Source of the DNA: Coniferiporia sulphurascens
Lineage: Eukaryota; Basidiomycota; Agaricomycetes; Hymenochaetales; Hymenochaetaceae
DNA: 64,000 nt
NCBI GenBank assembly: GCA_002794785.1
Contig: NBBA01000005.1
Location: 1,612,001-1,676,000 of the forward strand
Direction: 5' to 3'
Part shown: in pieces, positions 23,166 to 35,592 of the stretch
Position numbering within the stretch: the stretch's first letter is position 1
How the letters are laid out: each line of letters starts with the position of its first letter
Made by a program: the position numbers and the translations under genes
Notes under the pieces: model-generated
What the model saw: only the letters and a program-made list of their open reading frames with translations
Told to the model about the DNA's origin: nothing
The model's database searches: none

Positions 23166-24022
23166 ATGGCCGGCGACATTCTCAGGAAGAGAAAGATAGC
23201 TGTCCTCGGCTCCCGTTCAGTCGGTTAGTACATTTTCGTCACGTCGTAACGCTGTATGCTCATCGCACGACCGCTTCTCCAGGCAAGTCGTCCCTCGTCA
23301 TTCAGTTCGTCGAGGACCATTTCGTCGAATCCTACTACCCGACAATCGAGAGCACCTTTTCAAAGACGGTCAACAACAACGGTGTCGAATATGAATGCGA
23401 CATTATTGACACTGCAGGCCAGGTGACTGCTGCCATTCCGAATAATACGCACTCCTTCTCATCATTCTTCAGGACGAGTACTCTATTCTGAACCAAAAGC
23501 ATGCTATTGGGATACACGGTTTTGTCCTCGTGTACTCGGTGGCTTCGCGCAACTCGTTTGATTTGGTTCAAATCGTTCATGACAAGATCGTTACGTTTAC
23601 TGGGAACCAGGCCATTCCATGCGTCATCGTGGGCTCCAAGTCGGACCTACCTCAAAGGTACGCGCACTCCATTACTGCATCTGCATCCTCCCGGATGTCA
23701 TTCCGCACATGTCTTCTGTCCCTCCCGCCCGGTTTGATCGGGTGTGGTTCATACCGTCCTTACCTCATCGTTTCATAGACAAGTGTCGAATAAAGAAGCA
23801 GAAGAATTTGCAAAGCAAGTTGGCGCATCTTGGGTCGAGACTAGTGCTAAGAACAACGTCAACGTCGGTATGTGATCATGTTTAAGTTCTGCGTGTTCGT
23901 TTGGCTGATACTGTTTTTTTCTTTCTGCAGGCAAAGTATTTGAGCTTGTACTTAGCGAGATTGAGAAACGGGCTCCACACAATCAAGGCCAGCCTGCAGC
24001 CAAAGGATGCCTTATTATGTGA
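23166..24022 (+). CDS. Rheb-type small GTPase
   Basis: Ras-superfamily GTPase that activates TORC1 in response to nutrients in other eukaryotes. The start MAGDILRKRKIAVLGSRSVG at 23166 includes the P-loop GSRSVGKSS with the Arg typical of Rheb in place of the Ras glycine. Switch I is VESYYPTIESTF and switch II is DTAGQDEYSIL. The guanine-specificity motif reads GSKSDL where most Ras proteins have NKxD, so Ser replaces Asn. ETSAKNN is the G5 motif. The protein ends KGCLIM, a CAAX box for prenylation. About 185 residues in five exons, standard length. Confidence 0.93.
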
Positions 24023-24721
24023 TCTGCTTGTCCTCTCACACCAACATGCATCACAGTCTGCCGTCAGAATTTATGCCTGCTCTTTAGACGCCGTCCGACT
24101 TGCCGCTACCATTGTACCGGATGCTCACTCACCACTTTACGATATGCATATGTGACTTCTCTTCTATGCCCTTGATCTTTGAATCTTGTCGACACACCCT
24201 CTCCACATACTTCTGAACACTCTGCTACTGTTTTAATCCCTTTCCCAGATATGCTCCGGCCGACTTTCAGTGTTCGCTAAATCTGTCCCATCCAGTCACA
24301 TCAATATCCATCGTGATTCAACGTAGTAATTATTCGTCTTAAATGACACCTAGCGTCTAAATATGTAGGGCATGGCTATCATCCCCTCACCTACTGTACC
24401 GTATTTGAAGGCGTTAGATGCCTAATTACATCGCGTATATGACATGTATTCGTCTTCTCTTTTCCTTTGAGAAACCCCCCGTTTGATTATACCTGATCCG
24501 ACTGTACAATTCGAAAGGTATGTCCTTTGATTTTCCGTTTCGGCCGAGCGTATCGCAAAAATACTGCATCCGAATGGAACCACACCCTATAAAGTAGCCG
24601 GTATTTGATGCTATCACCCATATCTACGGTGCACATGCTCCAAATTCGCGTCCCTTTGTTTCACTTTTATTTATACACAAGCGTGCGGAGCCTTCTACAC
24701 AAAATAATATGATATCCAACG
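24023..24721. other. Convergent intergenic region (699 bp)
   Basis: The 3' flanks of Rheb (+) and the beta-mannosidase gene (-). ORFs present here are short, AT-rich and show no domain or splice support. Nothing else was seen. Confidence 0.5.
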
Positions 24722-27700
24722 TCAAGCGGAGCCATCGCCCAGATATCTCGCCTTAACTTTCCTGCCGTTGAGTCCAAGCGCTTTGACTTTTTGGTTGTCT
24801 CCCGGAACTAGGTCGATAGCCTGATCACTCCATTTAACGTCGTCACCATCGACATCGAGTACAATTCCTTTGATCGGCTTTTTGCAGGAGAGCTCCAGCG
24901 TTTCGCCGTCGTCTTCGACCGCAATCTTCAATCCCGCCTCTTCGACGGACGGAAAGTGGATGTACTTAAACGGTTCCGGCCTTAACGGATTTAATTATTA
25001 CGTGTAGAAAGTAAATTGGCTTTGACTAGGGGCTCACCAGTTCGAGTATCGTGAGAGAACAATATCGCCGTCAAGCACTCTCGCCGATATGACAATAGAC
25101 TTGGGGACCTCGCTCAGCTTCGTGCGCGTCGGCTGACCAGGGAGCAAGTCTTTCCACAACTCGGTGCTTGCATTTGGAGCAAGGATGACGTCTTTCGTCC
25201 ATGTATCAGTCCAATCAGACCCGAGGTCGAAGCTAGCCACGGAGAGTGTCGCCTTCTTCTCCGAAAGCCCGCTGTTTGTACCCCAGATCTCAATTTCCGT
25301 TTCAATGGTGAAGTCGGCAGCCTTGTTCTGGTCCGCAAAGACTTTCTTTTCCTTCCGCGTCATGCCCACCGTAAATGGACGCAACTCCCGGGCAATAGTG
25401 AAGAACGCTGGTTTAGGACGGAGGAAGTAGTCGACGATGGCCCACGATGTCACCGGCCAGCAATCGTTGATCTAAGTGGAGTCCCTAATCAAATAAAAAA
25501 TCACCCCAAAATGCATATTCACCAACCTGCCAGACGAGTGCTCCAGCTGTATATTCTTTGCCCTTGCCCTTCCAGTTGCGTCTCCATAGGCGGTACGCAG
25601 ACGCCAAGGTCTCGGCTTGCATGACTTGAGTGTAATATACATAGCTGTGCGAAAGAAAATGCTCATCACTCCAGCACCACAGATGGAAATGTCAAGCATT
25701 GCTTACCTTTCCATTTCGAACGCATGGTTAAAGTTCTCCATAAGATACAGTTCAAGACGACGCTCGAAGCCGTCAGCTTTATTATGATTGCAGTTCGTCC
25801 TGATTGATGGCTTAGGCAAGAGGCATTAAACTTGACGTTTGCATTTACCTAGATTGGGGGTACCTCTCAGATTTGTCGTTTCCAAGCCAATAATCAACGG
25901 TCCGAATGTTAGGGTAACCCTCCCTGATTATTTCTTAGGCAAAGCGATTAAAGGAGGAAACCATTCCAACGCACATTCCGAACTCAGAAACAAAACGCCC
26001 GGCGAGAACGTCCCAGTTGTGCCATGGCTCTTGAGACCCGTGCCAGACATTCCCTGGAAGGTGATACATTCAGCATATATGCACATGTGGGAAAACCAAG
26101 CTTATATGCGCACACTGATGTAAGTCACCATTCATCCGGTCGGTGGTGAGCTGGCCAAATCCACTATACGGCGACGAGCGGTGGTAATGAATTTCAGAGT
26201 TGTCCGCGACAGCTGCTGGAAGTAGGCGTTCGTATATATAGCGGGCAGGGAAGCTTGTATTGCGGAAATCGGACTTTTCATCGTCGTAATCGAGATCGAG
26301 TTTGAGGGATTCAGCGATTTGGTAGTCTAAGAAACGGATACCCAAAATGGTCACGAAATCTAATCGCTAAGGGGAGAATTGACGGCGGAAGCTGACCCTC
26401 GTTATTACCAGCTGCAGATTGATTAGGTTAGTTAGACCGATACGTTTTCAACCTGTGAACATACCAAATATTACAACTGAAGGATGGTGTCGAAGTCGCT
26501 TGACGTTTTGCTCAGCCTCAACCTCCACAGAAGCTATGAAAGAGTCGTATGCCGGATACTGCAGATGGTTTAGTTACAAAGACTAAGTGCGTTTAATGAT
26601 GTCCTACCTGCCCACAACCAAACATAAAGTCTTGCCAGACTAGAATGCCTAGTTCTAATATACGAATATTTTTGTCAGCCAGAAAACGGATGTGAATGTC
26701 ACGATCAGGACAGCTCACCATCGCAGATATCGTAGAAACTGTCATCCTCGTAAATCCCGCCGCCCCAAATGCGGACCATATTCTGGTTTCCGTCAACTAG
26801 CAATTGCAACCAATCGCGATACCTTTGCGGCGTCATCCTAATAAAATCGAATTGTAAAACCATGCTTAATAAGAAAAATACTGCTTGCTCACGTAGTGAG
26901 GAAACTGTCAGCCGGGATCCAATTCGACCCTAGTGCGTGTTAATGTCGATGGGCCGCGTGTGATTGAGTAGGGTGACAAACCTCCGCAGAAAACGCGAAT
27001 ATTATTGACCTCAAACAAGAACGAATGGCCCGGTTGGCCTTCAAGCTCATCTTGTACTACCTTGACACGACGAAGGCCTATGCGTTTTTCCTGGACGTCG
27101 ACTACGTTCCCTTGCTAGATAACGGACACGCTCAGATCCACGAAAATACGATATAAAATGACCACATACTTCGTCAGAAATGCTAACTTGTAGGTTATAC
27201 AGAGGCTGATTCCCGTATCCGACGGGATACCATAAGTCAAAATCGCCTGGCTTCCCTTCAAAGAAAGTTTTACCCTTGCCATTATCCAAAATGACGTTGT
27301 CGTTGCGAATTGTCTTCCCCTCCGCCGATAGCAGTGTGTAGCTGGCCTTTAACCCATCTGCATTGCCCTCTACTTCGAATGTAACATCTGCGCTAACGCT
27401 AAAGTCCTCCTTTACATCAATGATTGCGCGTACATCCCCGATACGCGAGCTATATGCATGTAACGTAATCGGGCGCCAAGGACCGATGGTCATAAGCACT
27501 GGACCTACAAATAGGACAAATGGATTAGCCACACGGACGAAGTAGTGTCCCGGACAACATACCCCAGTCCCAGCCATAGCTATAATTTAAAACAAAAAAC
27601 GGAAGTACAGAAATCAGACCCTAGAATGTTCTCAATTGGAGAAAGGAACTTCACTTGTATTGCGCCTTGCGAACGTGCAGTCGGCTCGAATCACCGTTCC

Positions 27701-28479
27701 AAAGGCCAAGCTTACCGTGTTGCCTTTCCAGTTCACGCCCCTACCATAATGTAGTTCCATAAGGTTAGCACATATCGACCATCCATATTCTCTTTCGGCG
27801 CATCAAAAGGAAGCTCACCTTAATGAAAGTTGATGAGAAATTAAGGACGAGTTCGTTCGAGCCAATCTTAAGAGCTTGCTTTACAGGGACACGGTAGGTG
27901 ATAAATTGATTGTTCGTGCTGGATTGAATTTTTGCGTTGAGATACGTTCGAATGGAAACATTCGGTACGAACGTACTCGACCAGTTTCGTTGCGTTCTAG
28001 GGACACAGAGCATAGATAAACTCTGATAAGCACATGTAAAAGGATAGGGAAACTCACGAGTTCAACAGCACAGTGAGTATCAAGGCCAGCGAACACCAAG
28101 TTCGTATTCAAAGCGGACGCGGTCTTCGAATCGACATTGAAAGTGGTTCTGAAAGCCCATTCGCTTTCACCAACCCCTGTGATGGACCGGGATCAATACT
28201 GGTAATGAGCACAATCGATTGGGCCGCTTACATTGAACATCCCACTCATGAAGTCCGACAAACTAAGTAAAGAGTACGAGAAATGAGCGTAAGTGCGCGA
28301 AAGACGGGAATTTCGTCGTGACTGACCGGATCCGGGATCACGGCCCTCTCGAGAAGCTCGACATGGACTGAAGTGGGGAAGTGCCTACAGTCAAGCCATT
28401 CCCCTTGTTTAGTGCCCTGTCCGCCGGAGACCTGAGTGAACGACCAAGCTTTGTCTAGCGATGTTATAACGGACTTCAT
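24722..28479 (-). CDS. GH2 beta-mannosidase, predicted intracellular
   Basis: Exo-acting hydrolase that removes beta-1,4-linked mannose from the non-reducing end of manno-oligosaccharides. The start at 28479 gives MKSVITSLDKAWSFTQVSGG with no signal peptide, so a cytosolic enzyme is likely. Exons encode the N-terminal sugar-binding beta domain, an immunoglobulin-like domain (26990-27580) and the TIM barrel. Barrel landmarks are [20 protein letters not shown] (26700-26785), LGILVWQDFMFGCGQ, the acid/base in VVIFAGNNE (about 26390-26480), and the nucleophile in a SEFGM-type block followed by EGYPNIRTVDYWL (25850-25990). C-terminal beta domains (FTIETEIEIWGTN, ELSCKKPIKGIVLDVDGDDVKW) end LGDGSA at 24722. 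Roughly 850 residues and about 18 introns. It is divergent with a sugar transporter across 677 bp. Confidence 0.9.
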
Positions 28480-29156
28480 TGCTGGTGAGAGCGAGAAACG
28501 ATGCCTGCCGATGGCGGGCAGACTTGGAGATGCCTTAAGTACGGGCCGCCTAGGAACTTAAGGAGAGTTAAATGGATAAATGTATTCCCACTGCACGAAC
28601 CAAGTACTAGTAGTACCTACTGGCGGGTCGTGCCAGTGATCGACATCCGATTTCTCAGCGAGGATCCTCCGGCTCGAACTTGAACTCTATTTCTGCCTTA
28701 AAAACATTGCACTCGTCCGTCGCTACCTATGCTTATTTTCCGTGGCTATCAATCTCGGTCCTTCAACCACTCTATGAAATTTTTCCTCTCTCGCGAAGCT
28801 ATCGTACGCAAGGCACAATGTGTTTCTCTGAGACCCGTGACCAAAGAAGAATCACAGGGGGATACCGGCTCTGCTAATAGCCATATTTGAATTGAAAACT
28901 CTTTCACTTCCGACGAGCGCCGTTCTGAACGCATGCCAATGATCTCTTAAGAGCAAAATGCGCGGAGTTCGAGAGCTTGCATCCACCATAGTGCATCCGC
29001 CACCAACCAGCCAACCACTATGTCCGAGTCTCGCCTTTCGTACTCCAAAGACGGCAGTCCTGACGAAAAGGATAATACTGATGTGTGTATACACATATAC
29101 GCAACCTATTACTTCGGCTGCTATTCACCTTGCTCCTTAGAGTATCTCGAAAGAGA
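28480..29156. promoter_or_regulatory. Divergent promoter region, beta-mannosidase / sugar transporter
   Basis: 677 bp separate the two starts and must serve both genes, which would allow shared carbon-source control. Short ORFs on both strands here lack support. No named operator was identified by eye. Confidence 0.55.
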
Positions 29157-31260
29157 ATGTCATCGGACATAGAAAAGTCGTTGAAGTTAAATCAAGTGCG
29201 AAGTGTTATGCGTACTAACCCTGCTAAGAGCTGATAGACACCCGCTTCCCTCAGTTGCTTTGGCTGCAGCAAAGGACCATGGGCTGAATCCGTGGAGCAA
29301 GGACTCCTTTATCCTTTATTTGTGCTGTTTTGTCCGTACTCGCTTATCTCAGCCGCCTGTGCTTTCCAAACTCATCTCAGACTTAGACAAGCTTGTTTGT
29401 TCTCTCTGTTCTAACTACAACGACGGTCCTGACATCTTTGAAAGCCTATGTTCATGTGCCAATGGGTACGATGGGTCACTAATGACGGCCATCAATATTG
29501 TAAACATAATTGCTGAAATCTGGAACAATTGGCTGACGCAAGTTTTATAGATGCCGTTCTATCAGGAACGTTTTAGCTCTGGTATTGTTGGCTCAACGAC
29601 CGGAATAATATTCTCCGTCTGTGAGTAGATTCTTCTTGTCATCTCTGGTTCGATAACGAATGAAAAGGTTGTAGACACCATCGGCGGTCTCACCAGTCCT
29701 TGGGTCGCCGGTCCAATTACGGACAGACTTGGGCGACGCGGGGGTATGTTTATCGGGTGCGTGATTATTTGCATTGGTGAGTTGGTCTATGCAAGTCTGT
29801 CAGCACACCTGAACTTAACTTTTTGATAGCTTCTGCCGTTATTGCGTCCGCCAATCACAAAGGACAGTTAATTGGCGGTCGCTTCATTCTTGGCTTCGGT
29901 GTCAGTATACTCACATGTGCTGCTCCGTCATACATTGTTGAAGTCTCCCCACCTCAATGGCGCGGTCGCATGACCGGGTTGTACAACTGCGGGTAAGTCA
30001 TTATAGCGCAACTCACACTCTAAGCATCCAGTAGATCTAACGACCCCAAATAGCTGGTTTGGAGGTTCTATTCCGGCGGCAGCTATCACCCTGGGAACAC
30101 AAAACATCAAATCTGACCTGTCCTGGCGTCTTCCTTTAATTTTTCAGTGTGTACCTGCCCTCGTTGTGATCTGCATCGTTTGGTTCCTCCCAGAGTCCCC
30201 ACGCTGGCTGCTTGCTAACAAACGTGACGAAGAAGCACGGGCTTTTCTCGAACGTTTCCACGGTGGCGGAAATCCATATCATCCAGTTGTAGAACTCGAA
30301 TGGCAGGAGTTCAAAGAAGGTATTTCTACGGACGGAGCCGATAAGCGCTGGTACGACTACTCCGAGCTATTTAAATCCACCAGTACTCGCTGGCGCTTCC
30401 TCATGGTCATCTTTATGGTGAGAAAGTTTTAGAAGCCATCAGTAAATTTTATCTTTTCTGGACTGAACGTGATGTCACTCAGGCTGTCTTCGGTCAGTTC
30501 TCAGGCAATGGCCTAGGGTATTTCAACACGCAGATTTATGCCGCTGTCGGATACGGGACCTACAAACAATTTGTGCTTAATCTTTGCTCATCCGTCGTAT
30601 CGTGTATTGGCGCACTTTGCGGGGTCGCACTTGCGGATCGCATGCCCCGACGCACAGCACTCATCACTGGGACGTTCGCTTCTGCTGTCCTACTTGCTAT
30701 CAACGGCGGCCTCTCTGCAAAATGGGCGCAGACTCCTGAAGATGCCAAGAATTTAAGCGTCGGACAGGGCGCTGTTGCTGCATATTTTTTGTTCAACATT
30801 ATCTACTCTTTTGCCTACACGCCGCTCCAAGCAATCTATCCGGTTGAATGTTTATCGACAAATGGTCGTGCTAAAGGCACGTCAACGGGCTCTGCTGCTT
30901 TAAAAAAAATCGAATGACCTCCATTTCTAGGCATGGCGATGTATGGTGTTATAGTGAACTTGTTTGGATTTATCAACATGTTCGCCGGTCCCATCGCATT
31001 GAAGAACATTCAATATAATTATGTCTTCGTGAGTTCTCCATCTGAATCACTCTGTATGGTACTTGAGCTCCTTTTAGATATTCGTCGGTTGGGACTGTAT
31101 CGAGACCGTCATATGGTACCTTTTCGCAGTGGAAACAGTCGGAAAGACTCTGGAGGAGCTCGAAGAGGTCTTCGCTTCGCCTTATCCGCCTCGTGCCAAA
31201 GCCAAGAAGGTAGTCGCAGTTAAATATGATGGACGCTTCGATCTCGTGAAATCTGCATAA
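29157..31260 (+). CDS. MFS sugar transporter (lactose permease / general sugar-porter type)
   Basis: Proton-coupled sugar uptake protein of the major facilitator superfamily, about 500 residues with 12 expected membrane helices. The start MSSDIEKSLKLNQVRSVM at 29157 joins in phase across a short intron to LALAAAKDHGLNPWSKDSF. Sugar-porter signatures are clear: YLCSCANGYDGSLM after helix 1, DRLGRRGGMFIG between helices 2 and 3, PQWRGRMTGLYNCGWFGGS, PESPRWLLANKRDEEA after helix 6, ADRMPRRTALI between helices 8 and 9, and YPVECLSTNGRAKG before the last helices. The C-terminus (VETVGKTLEELEEVFASPYPP) carries the usual post-helix-12 motif and ends at 31260. The sequence resembles the fungal lactose/cellodextrin permease branch. 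Substrate specificity cannot be read. The neighbouring beta-mannosidase suggests mannose-containing sugars. Confidence 0.9.
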
Positions 31261-31666
31261 AGGGCATTATATGGTATTCCACTGTCTCTCCGAGTCATGT
31301 TAATTGACTCGAAGCCCAGCTATGAAGGCGACGGCCTGGTTCCTACGATTTTGGCAATTCTTTTCCCTAGGGATGTAAGTTCTTGATTGAAATAAATAAG
31401 GGGAATAAATGTGTCCTGTTGTACATTGCGCATGCGGCCATTATTGGTTTTGTATTATTATTTTAGTTTTTGCTGAGGCTCGGAACGGCGTATGTACATC
31501 ATATCCATAATTGGTAAGAATGGACCAACAGTGGCACGCCAAAGTTTTTGGTCGGACCCTTAAAACTGCTGTGTCGCAGTACCTTACTCTCCCAGTAGCT
31601 CCTCTAGTGTCGCGAGCTCGTTGAGCGTCCACATTATACGCGGGCTTATATATCAATGCCTTCCAA
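31261..31666. other. Intergenic region, transporter 3' end / Rrn5-like promoter
   Basis: 406 bp between two plus-strand genes. No exon or RNA gene is supported. Confidence 0.5.
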
Positions 31667-34091
31667 ATGGATGAGGAAGAAGCAAATGAAGTTAACGCGA
31701 ACTACGTGAAGTCGTTTCAGAATCATCTCACACGCGTCTCTGACCACTTGAACGGAGTCAACACTGGACACGGACCCTGTCTTCCGTCGTTTGTTCCCCC
31801 GGCAGGATACTGGACCTCAGAGGACAAGGACTTGTTCTTCCATGCGTTGTCCACTCATTCTAGGTTGCGGCCGGACCTCATCGCAGCAGAAATACCTGGG
31901 AAGTCGGTGGTTGATGTTTGCGTGTATCTCGATGTCCTCGCCGAAGCCTCTGCAAGGGAGCCACGGAAGTGGAGAAGACTTTCATTCCATCCCGCGCTGG
32001 AGGTCTCAGATAAATGGGTACAGTTTGAGGAAGCCCAGGCCAGGACGATAACCGCGCATGGTGCCAAGTGGGAGAAAGAGCATCGCATGGAAAGGCGAGC
32101 CAATGCTTTGCGGGACGAGCAGACTGCTCTACGCAATCAAAACGACGAGCGTATGGCGAAAGGACGCGATAGGGAGTATGAAAAGCGACGGAATATGATT
32201 CTCAAGGAGTTCCAGGCGATGCAGGAAGCTCAATGGGAGAAGGAGGATTATATGGGTGAGCTGGGTGATGTGCATCTCAGAGTGATGGACAGTATTCTCC
32301 GAGAAGCTGAGGAGCCTTCTGAAAACGCGACTGCTGACCAAGGACCTGCATCGTCTCCACCTAATACCGCCAGCTTGATTCCGGACTCAGTCATCGACCC
32401 AGCTCTTCTGGCTATATCGGTTCCTACTTCCATCGACCCTGCGTCCGGAGAACTTGAGACCCAACAACTTTCTGGAACAGTTTCACGCCCTTCAATATCT
32501 GCACTTCTTCCTACTTCACAAAACGGCGCTTTTGATCGGGCCATCCCAGTTATTCCTGGTCAGCCCCTCCCTGAAGTTCCTCCTGGTAGTTTTTCGCCCG
32601 ATGATACCAATATCTTATCGAGCCTTTCCCCACGTTCCCGTCGCCGTCACCAAAAGCGATTGTACATGCGGCGCCTGCGTGCCGAGCGCTCCGGCCATGT
32701 AGTTTCAGCGTCTGTCGCGAGGCTCAAACCCGGGCGTAAAACAAATAAGGAGCGAGAACGTGCATTTGGGCAAGAAAAGGCAAGGGAAGCGAATGATGAG
32801 AAACAGGAGAGAAATATGGCCTTGGATATAAATCTGGAGGAGGCCGGGTTTACGATCCAGGAGGAAGATGGTAAGGAGGAGTACCTTGATTTGCACGCAG
32901 GGAAGGAGGAATTTGGAGCTCTTCTTGGAGACGGAAGTTTAGGTATTGGAACCGGTGACGATGATGACTTCGGCGGGCCACAAACCGATTTTCGCCCAAA
33001 TGTGGGAGGGGAGACCCTCCCATACAGAATTAGGAAAGAACTTGTTAGTTTCGGATACAACGCCGCCGGACTTGGTTCTGGTGGCTTGGGTCTTTTTCAT
33101 CTATCAGCTCTAAAGAAAGTCATGAAGTACGTGGTTGGCATTCTTCTGTTCGCGCTTGTGCTAATTATACGACTAGTCTAAATGCATCTCTTCGAGATGT
33201 TCAGGACGACGTTGCTTCCCGCATTTCGGCGCCAACAATAAAACTGTTGCATGCAGAAATTGTATGCTTCGTAACTGACGTGGTACGACGGACAATTGGA
33301 ATTCATGAACAACAACGAAGGTTGAAGAAACACACAAAAGTCTGGAGATTGCGGGAGAGTCAGGTCTGTCTGTTCTCTACGCTTTCTGATACACCGATTA
33401 GCTGATGCTATGGTTACAAAAGAAACGTCTTAGTGTTTCTACGATACATCAGGCCCTAGAGATGATGGATGCGGCCAGGGATAAGAGGCACCATTTTAAG
33501 TCTCTGACCTCAAGATTGACAGCACTCCATGAGTCTGTCGGGAAACCGGGGATATCTCCTACTCATGGAGAAGAACAGAGCTCCGATAATTCAGATGAAG
33601 GCAACGACAGGCTACGGGATTCTACTCAATCTAATACAGAAGGTGGCACGAACAGTCTGACGGGATGTCACGTTCGTGAACCTCTACCACAGCTCCGTGT
33701 CCACCACGAAATAAACACGCCATTTATATGGCATTCCTCACATAGTCACTTGGAGCCAAATCCATATGATTTATCTGCGTTTCTTCCCGTTGAGAGCTCG
33801 GATGACCTTATGCCAGATATGGCAGACGACAATTTACTACTAGACGAACTTCTTAAGGAGGAGGACATAGACATGGCAGACGTTGAAGCCGCTAAAAGTG
33901 CAGAGGAAGAGTTATGGGCGAGATTCGGCTCAAACGGGGAGGATACAAGCATTAGAGTTTTATCACTGGAAGCAGGGGGCTTGAGCACACGAAAATCGGG
34001 CTCGAGAGCAGATGCCCTGCAACTTAGGTTTGGGCAGGTTCAGCCTAAGGGGGCGATTAAAAGTAGGGTATTCGTAGAGGATAGCGACTAG
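31667..34091 (+). CDS. SANT/Myb-domain protein resembling RNA polymerase I factor Rrn5
   Basis: Long protein (about 780 residues) with few introns, starting MDEEEANEVNANYVKSFQNH. Near residue 45 it has GYWTSEDKDLFFHALSTHSR then IAAEIPGKSVVDVCVYLDVL, a SANT-like helix trio. In fungi this form, with the SANT near the N-terminus and a following basic helix, belongs to Rrn5, a subunit of the upstream activating factor that starts rRNA gene transcription. A charged coiled-coil-like block (KWEKEHRMERRANALRDEQ) and a strongly basic stretch (RSRRRHQKRLYMRRLRAERS) follow. A later exon has SRISAPTIKLLHAEIVCFVTDV, plausibly the histone-fold-like C-terminal part, then an acidic tail. The Rrn5 call rests on domain layout, not a diagnostic motif. 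Another SANT-domain transcription factor remains possible. Confidence 0.6.
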
Positions 34092-34527
34092 CATTTTTCT
34101 CAGTAAATTCTGGTTAGGATCATTTCTTAAAGCATCAGCAACAATTGTTAGCTACACCTCTTCCTAGCAACTACTAACATATGTACTTGCTACCTTAGCA
34201 CAATTCGTTGTGTAACTACTAATTATCCTCTAGTACTAATACTACTCGCAAATCGGGTCATCAGTAAAAAATTGAGGAGCTGCCGCTCGTCCTAGTTATG
34301 TGATAGTTATTATATACGGCATTGAATGGTAAACAAATTTCAGCTGCATCTCCGTGATATTCGACGCACGGGTTTTTTCTGAAGCTTTTTCAGAACTTTA
34401 AGTTCGTGCGAGTAACATCCTTCCTTTTATGGAGATACCTTTGGGGACGTGACCAATCTGTCACGGCCTGTAACCTCGTCCCTCGCGCTTCAGTTAATTC
34501 TAATTACCTCGGATTCTCGTCAACACT
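34092..34527. other. Intergenic region upstream of NHP2
   Basis: 436 bp, with an AT-rich first half containing scattered short CTAnTA repeats (34160-34240). No gene is supported. The NHP2 promoter lies in the second half. Confidence 0.5.
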
Positions 34528-35312
34528 ATGGCCAAGTCGGAAAAAAAGGAGCACAAGAAGACGAAGAAGACCAAAGAGGAGACGGAGGAAGTCGTCAATG
34601 GTGATATTTCAATGGCCGTGACCGACGTCGATGTGGATGAGGAGCGCGTGCGTTTAAATACACTTTTTTTCTCTCCCCAAGTACTTGAATGCAGAAGTCA
34701 AATTAATAATGGATACTCCAGCCATCGAAAAAGGCTAAAAAGGACAAGGATGAGGTCGTCGTCAATCTAGAGGATTTGTCTCCTCTGGCCCAGCCTCTGG
34801 CGCAGAAGAAGCTTCTGAAGAAACTGCATAGAACTATAAAAAAAGGTGTGCATGCCATGACCAATACCATACAGTCAAAGTTCTGACTGCGGGCGTCTGT
34901 TCAGCCTCGAAGCAAAGGCAAGTGAAACGAGGCGTGAAGGAGGTTGTGAAAGGCATTCGGAAAGGCGAAAAAGGGTGAGCTCATTTCCCGCTGACTACTT
35001 GTACATTAGCTGAACCATTCTTGTTCCAGGCTACTTGTGCTTGCTGCAGACATCACACCCATTGATATCATTTCGCATTTGCCTGTGCTCAGCGAGGAAG
35101 CGCATATCCCGTATGTGTTTATTCCGTCGAAGGAGGAACTTGGCCATGCCAGCTCAACGAAGCGACCGACAAGCTGCGTGATGGTATGCCCCGACTCGAA
35201 GAAACGGAAACGGAAGGAGGGAGAGACGGAAGATAAGGACGACGACTACCGGGAACTATACGACGAGTGTTGTAGAGAGGTGGAGAAACTGGACTCAAAA
35301 GTAGTCTTCTAG
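34528..35312 (+). CDS. NHP2: H/ACA snoRNP protein Nhp2 (L7Ae family)
   Basis: Core protein of H/ACA small nucleolar ribonucleoproteins, needed for pseudouridylation of rRNA and for rRNA processing. The start MAKSEKKEHKKTKKTKEETE at 34528 gives a lysine-rich nucleolar-type N-terminus. The L7Ae RNA-binding domain follows: LAQKKLLKKLHRTIKKASK, KRGVKEVVKGIRKGEKGLLV, LAADITPIDIISHLPVLSEE, IPYVFIPSKEELGHASSTKR, PTSCVMV. The segment KEVVKGIRKGEKG is the family RNA-contact helix. Three to four introns and about 200 residues. The C-terminal extension after PTSCVMV is charged and somewhat longer than in yeast (156 residues in total). Confidence 0.92.
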
Positions 35313-35592
35313 GTTTACACCGTTTCTGCCTTTTTGTTGTTGTTGCTGTGTACTTTGTTCTCGTCTATCTTTCTTACTTGTGTGCATGCTACTACTATGT
35401 GTTCCTGGTGTTTTATACGACAACAGTACAAATTCCAGCGTGTAGAGTGTTTTCAGGTTATTTACCCACGCTCTTCCACGTCAAATAGCTTATAAGCCAT
35501 CGGCATGGTGCTTACCTATATAGACTCTTTTCCGCACGCGCACCACCGTTACTCTCTCCTCCCCCTCTGTTAACCCCTCTCTTCATTCCGCC

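Noticed and set aside
23560..23580. tRNA B-box-like string GGTTCAAATCG
   Set aside because: It lies inside a Rheb exon, and no A-box or cloverleaf can be placed around it.
28958..29140. Small plus-strand ORF upstream of the transporter
   Set aside because: No domain. It falls in the divergent promoter, and a better start with clean splice phase exists at 29157.
29203..29550. 115-codon plus-strand ORF as a stand-alone gene
   Set aside because: Part of it is the second exon of the sugar transporter. The rest runs through introns.
32647..33060. 137-codon minus-strand ORF
   Set aside because: Antisense to the Rrn5-like coding exon, Ser/Pro-rich with no domain. A shadow of the real frame.
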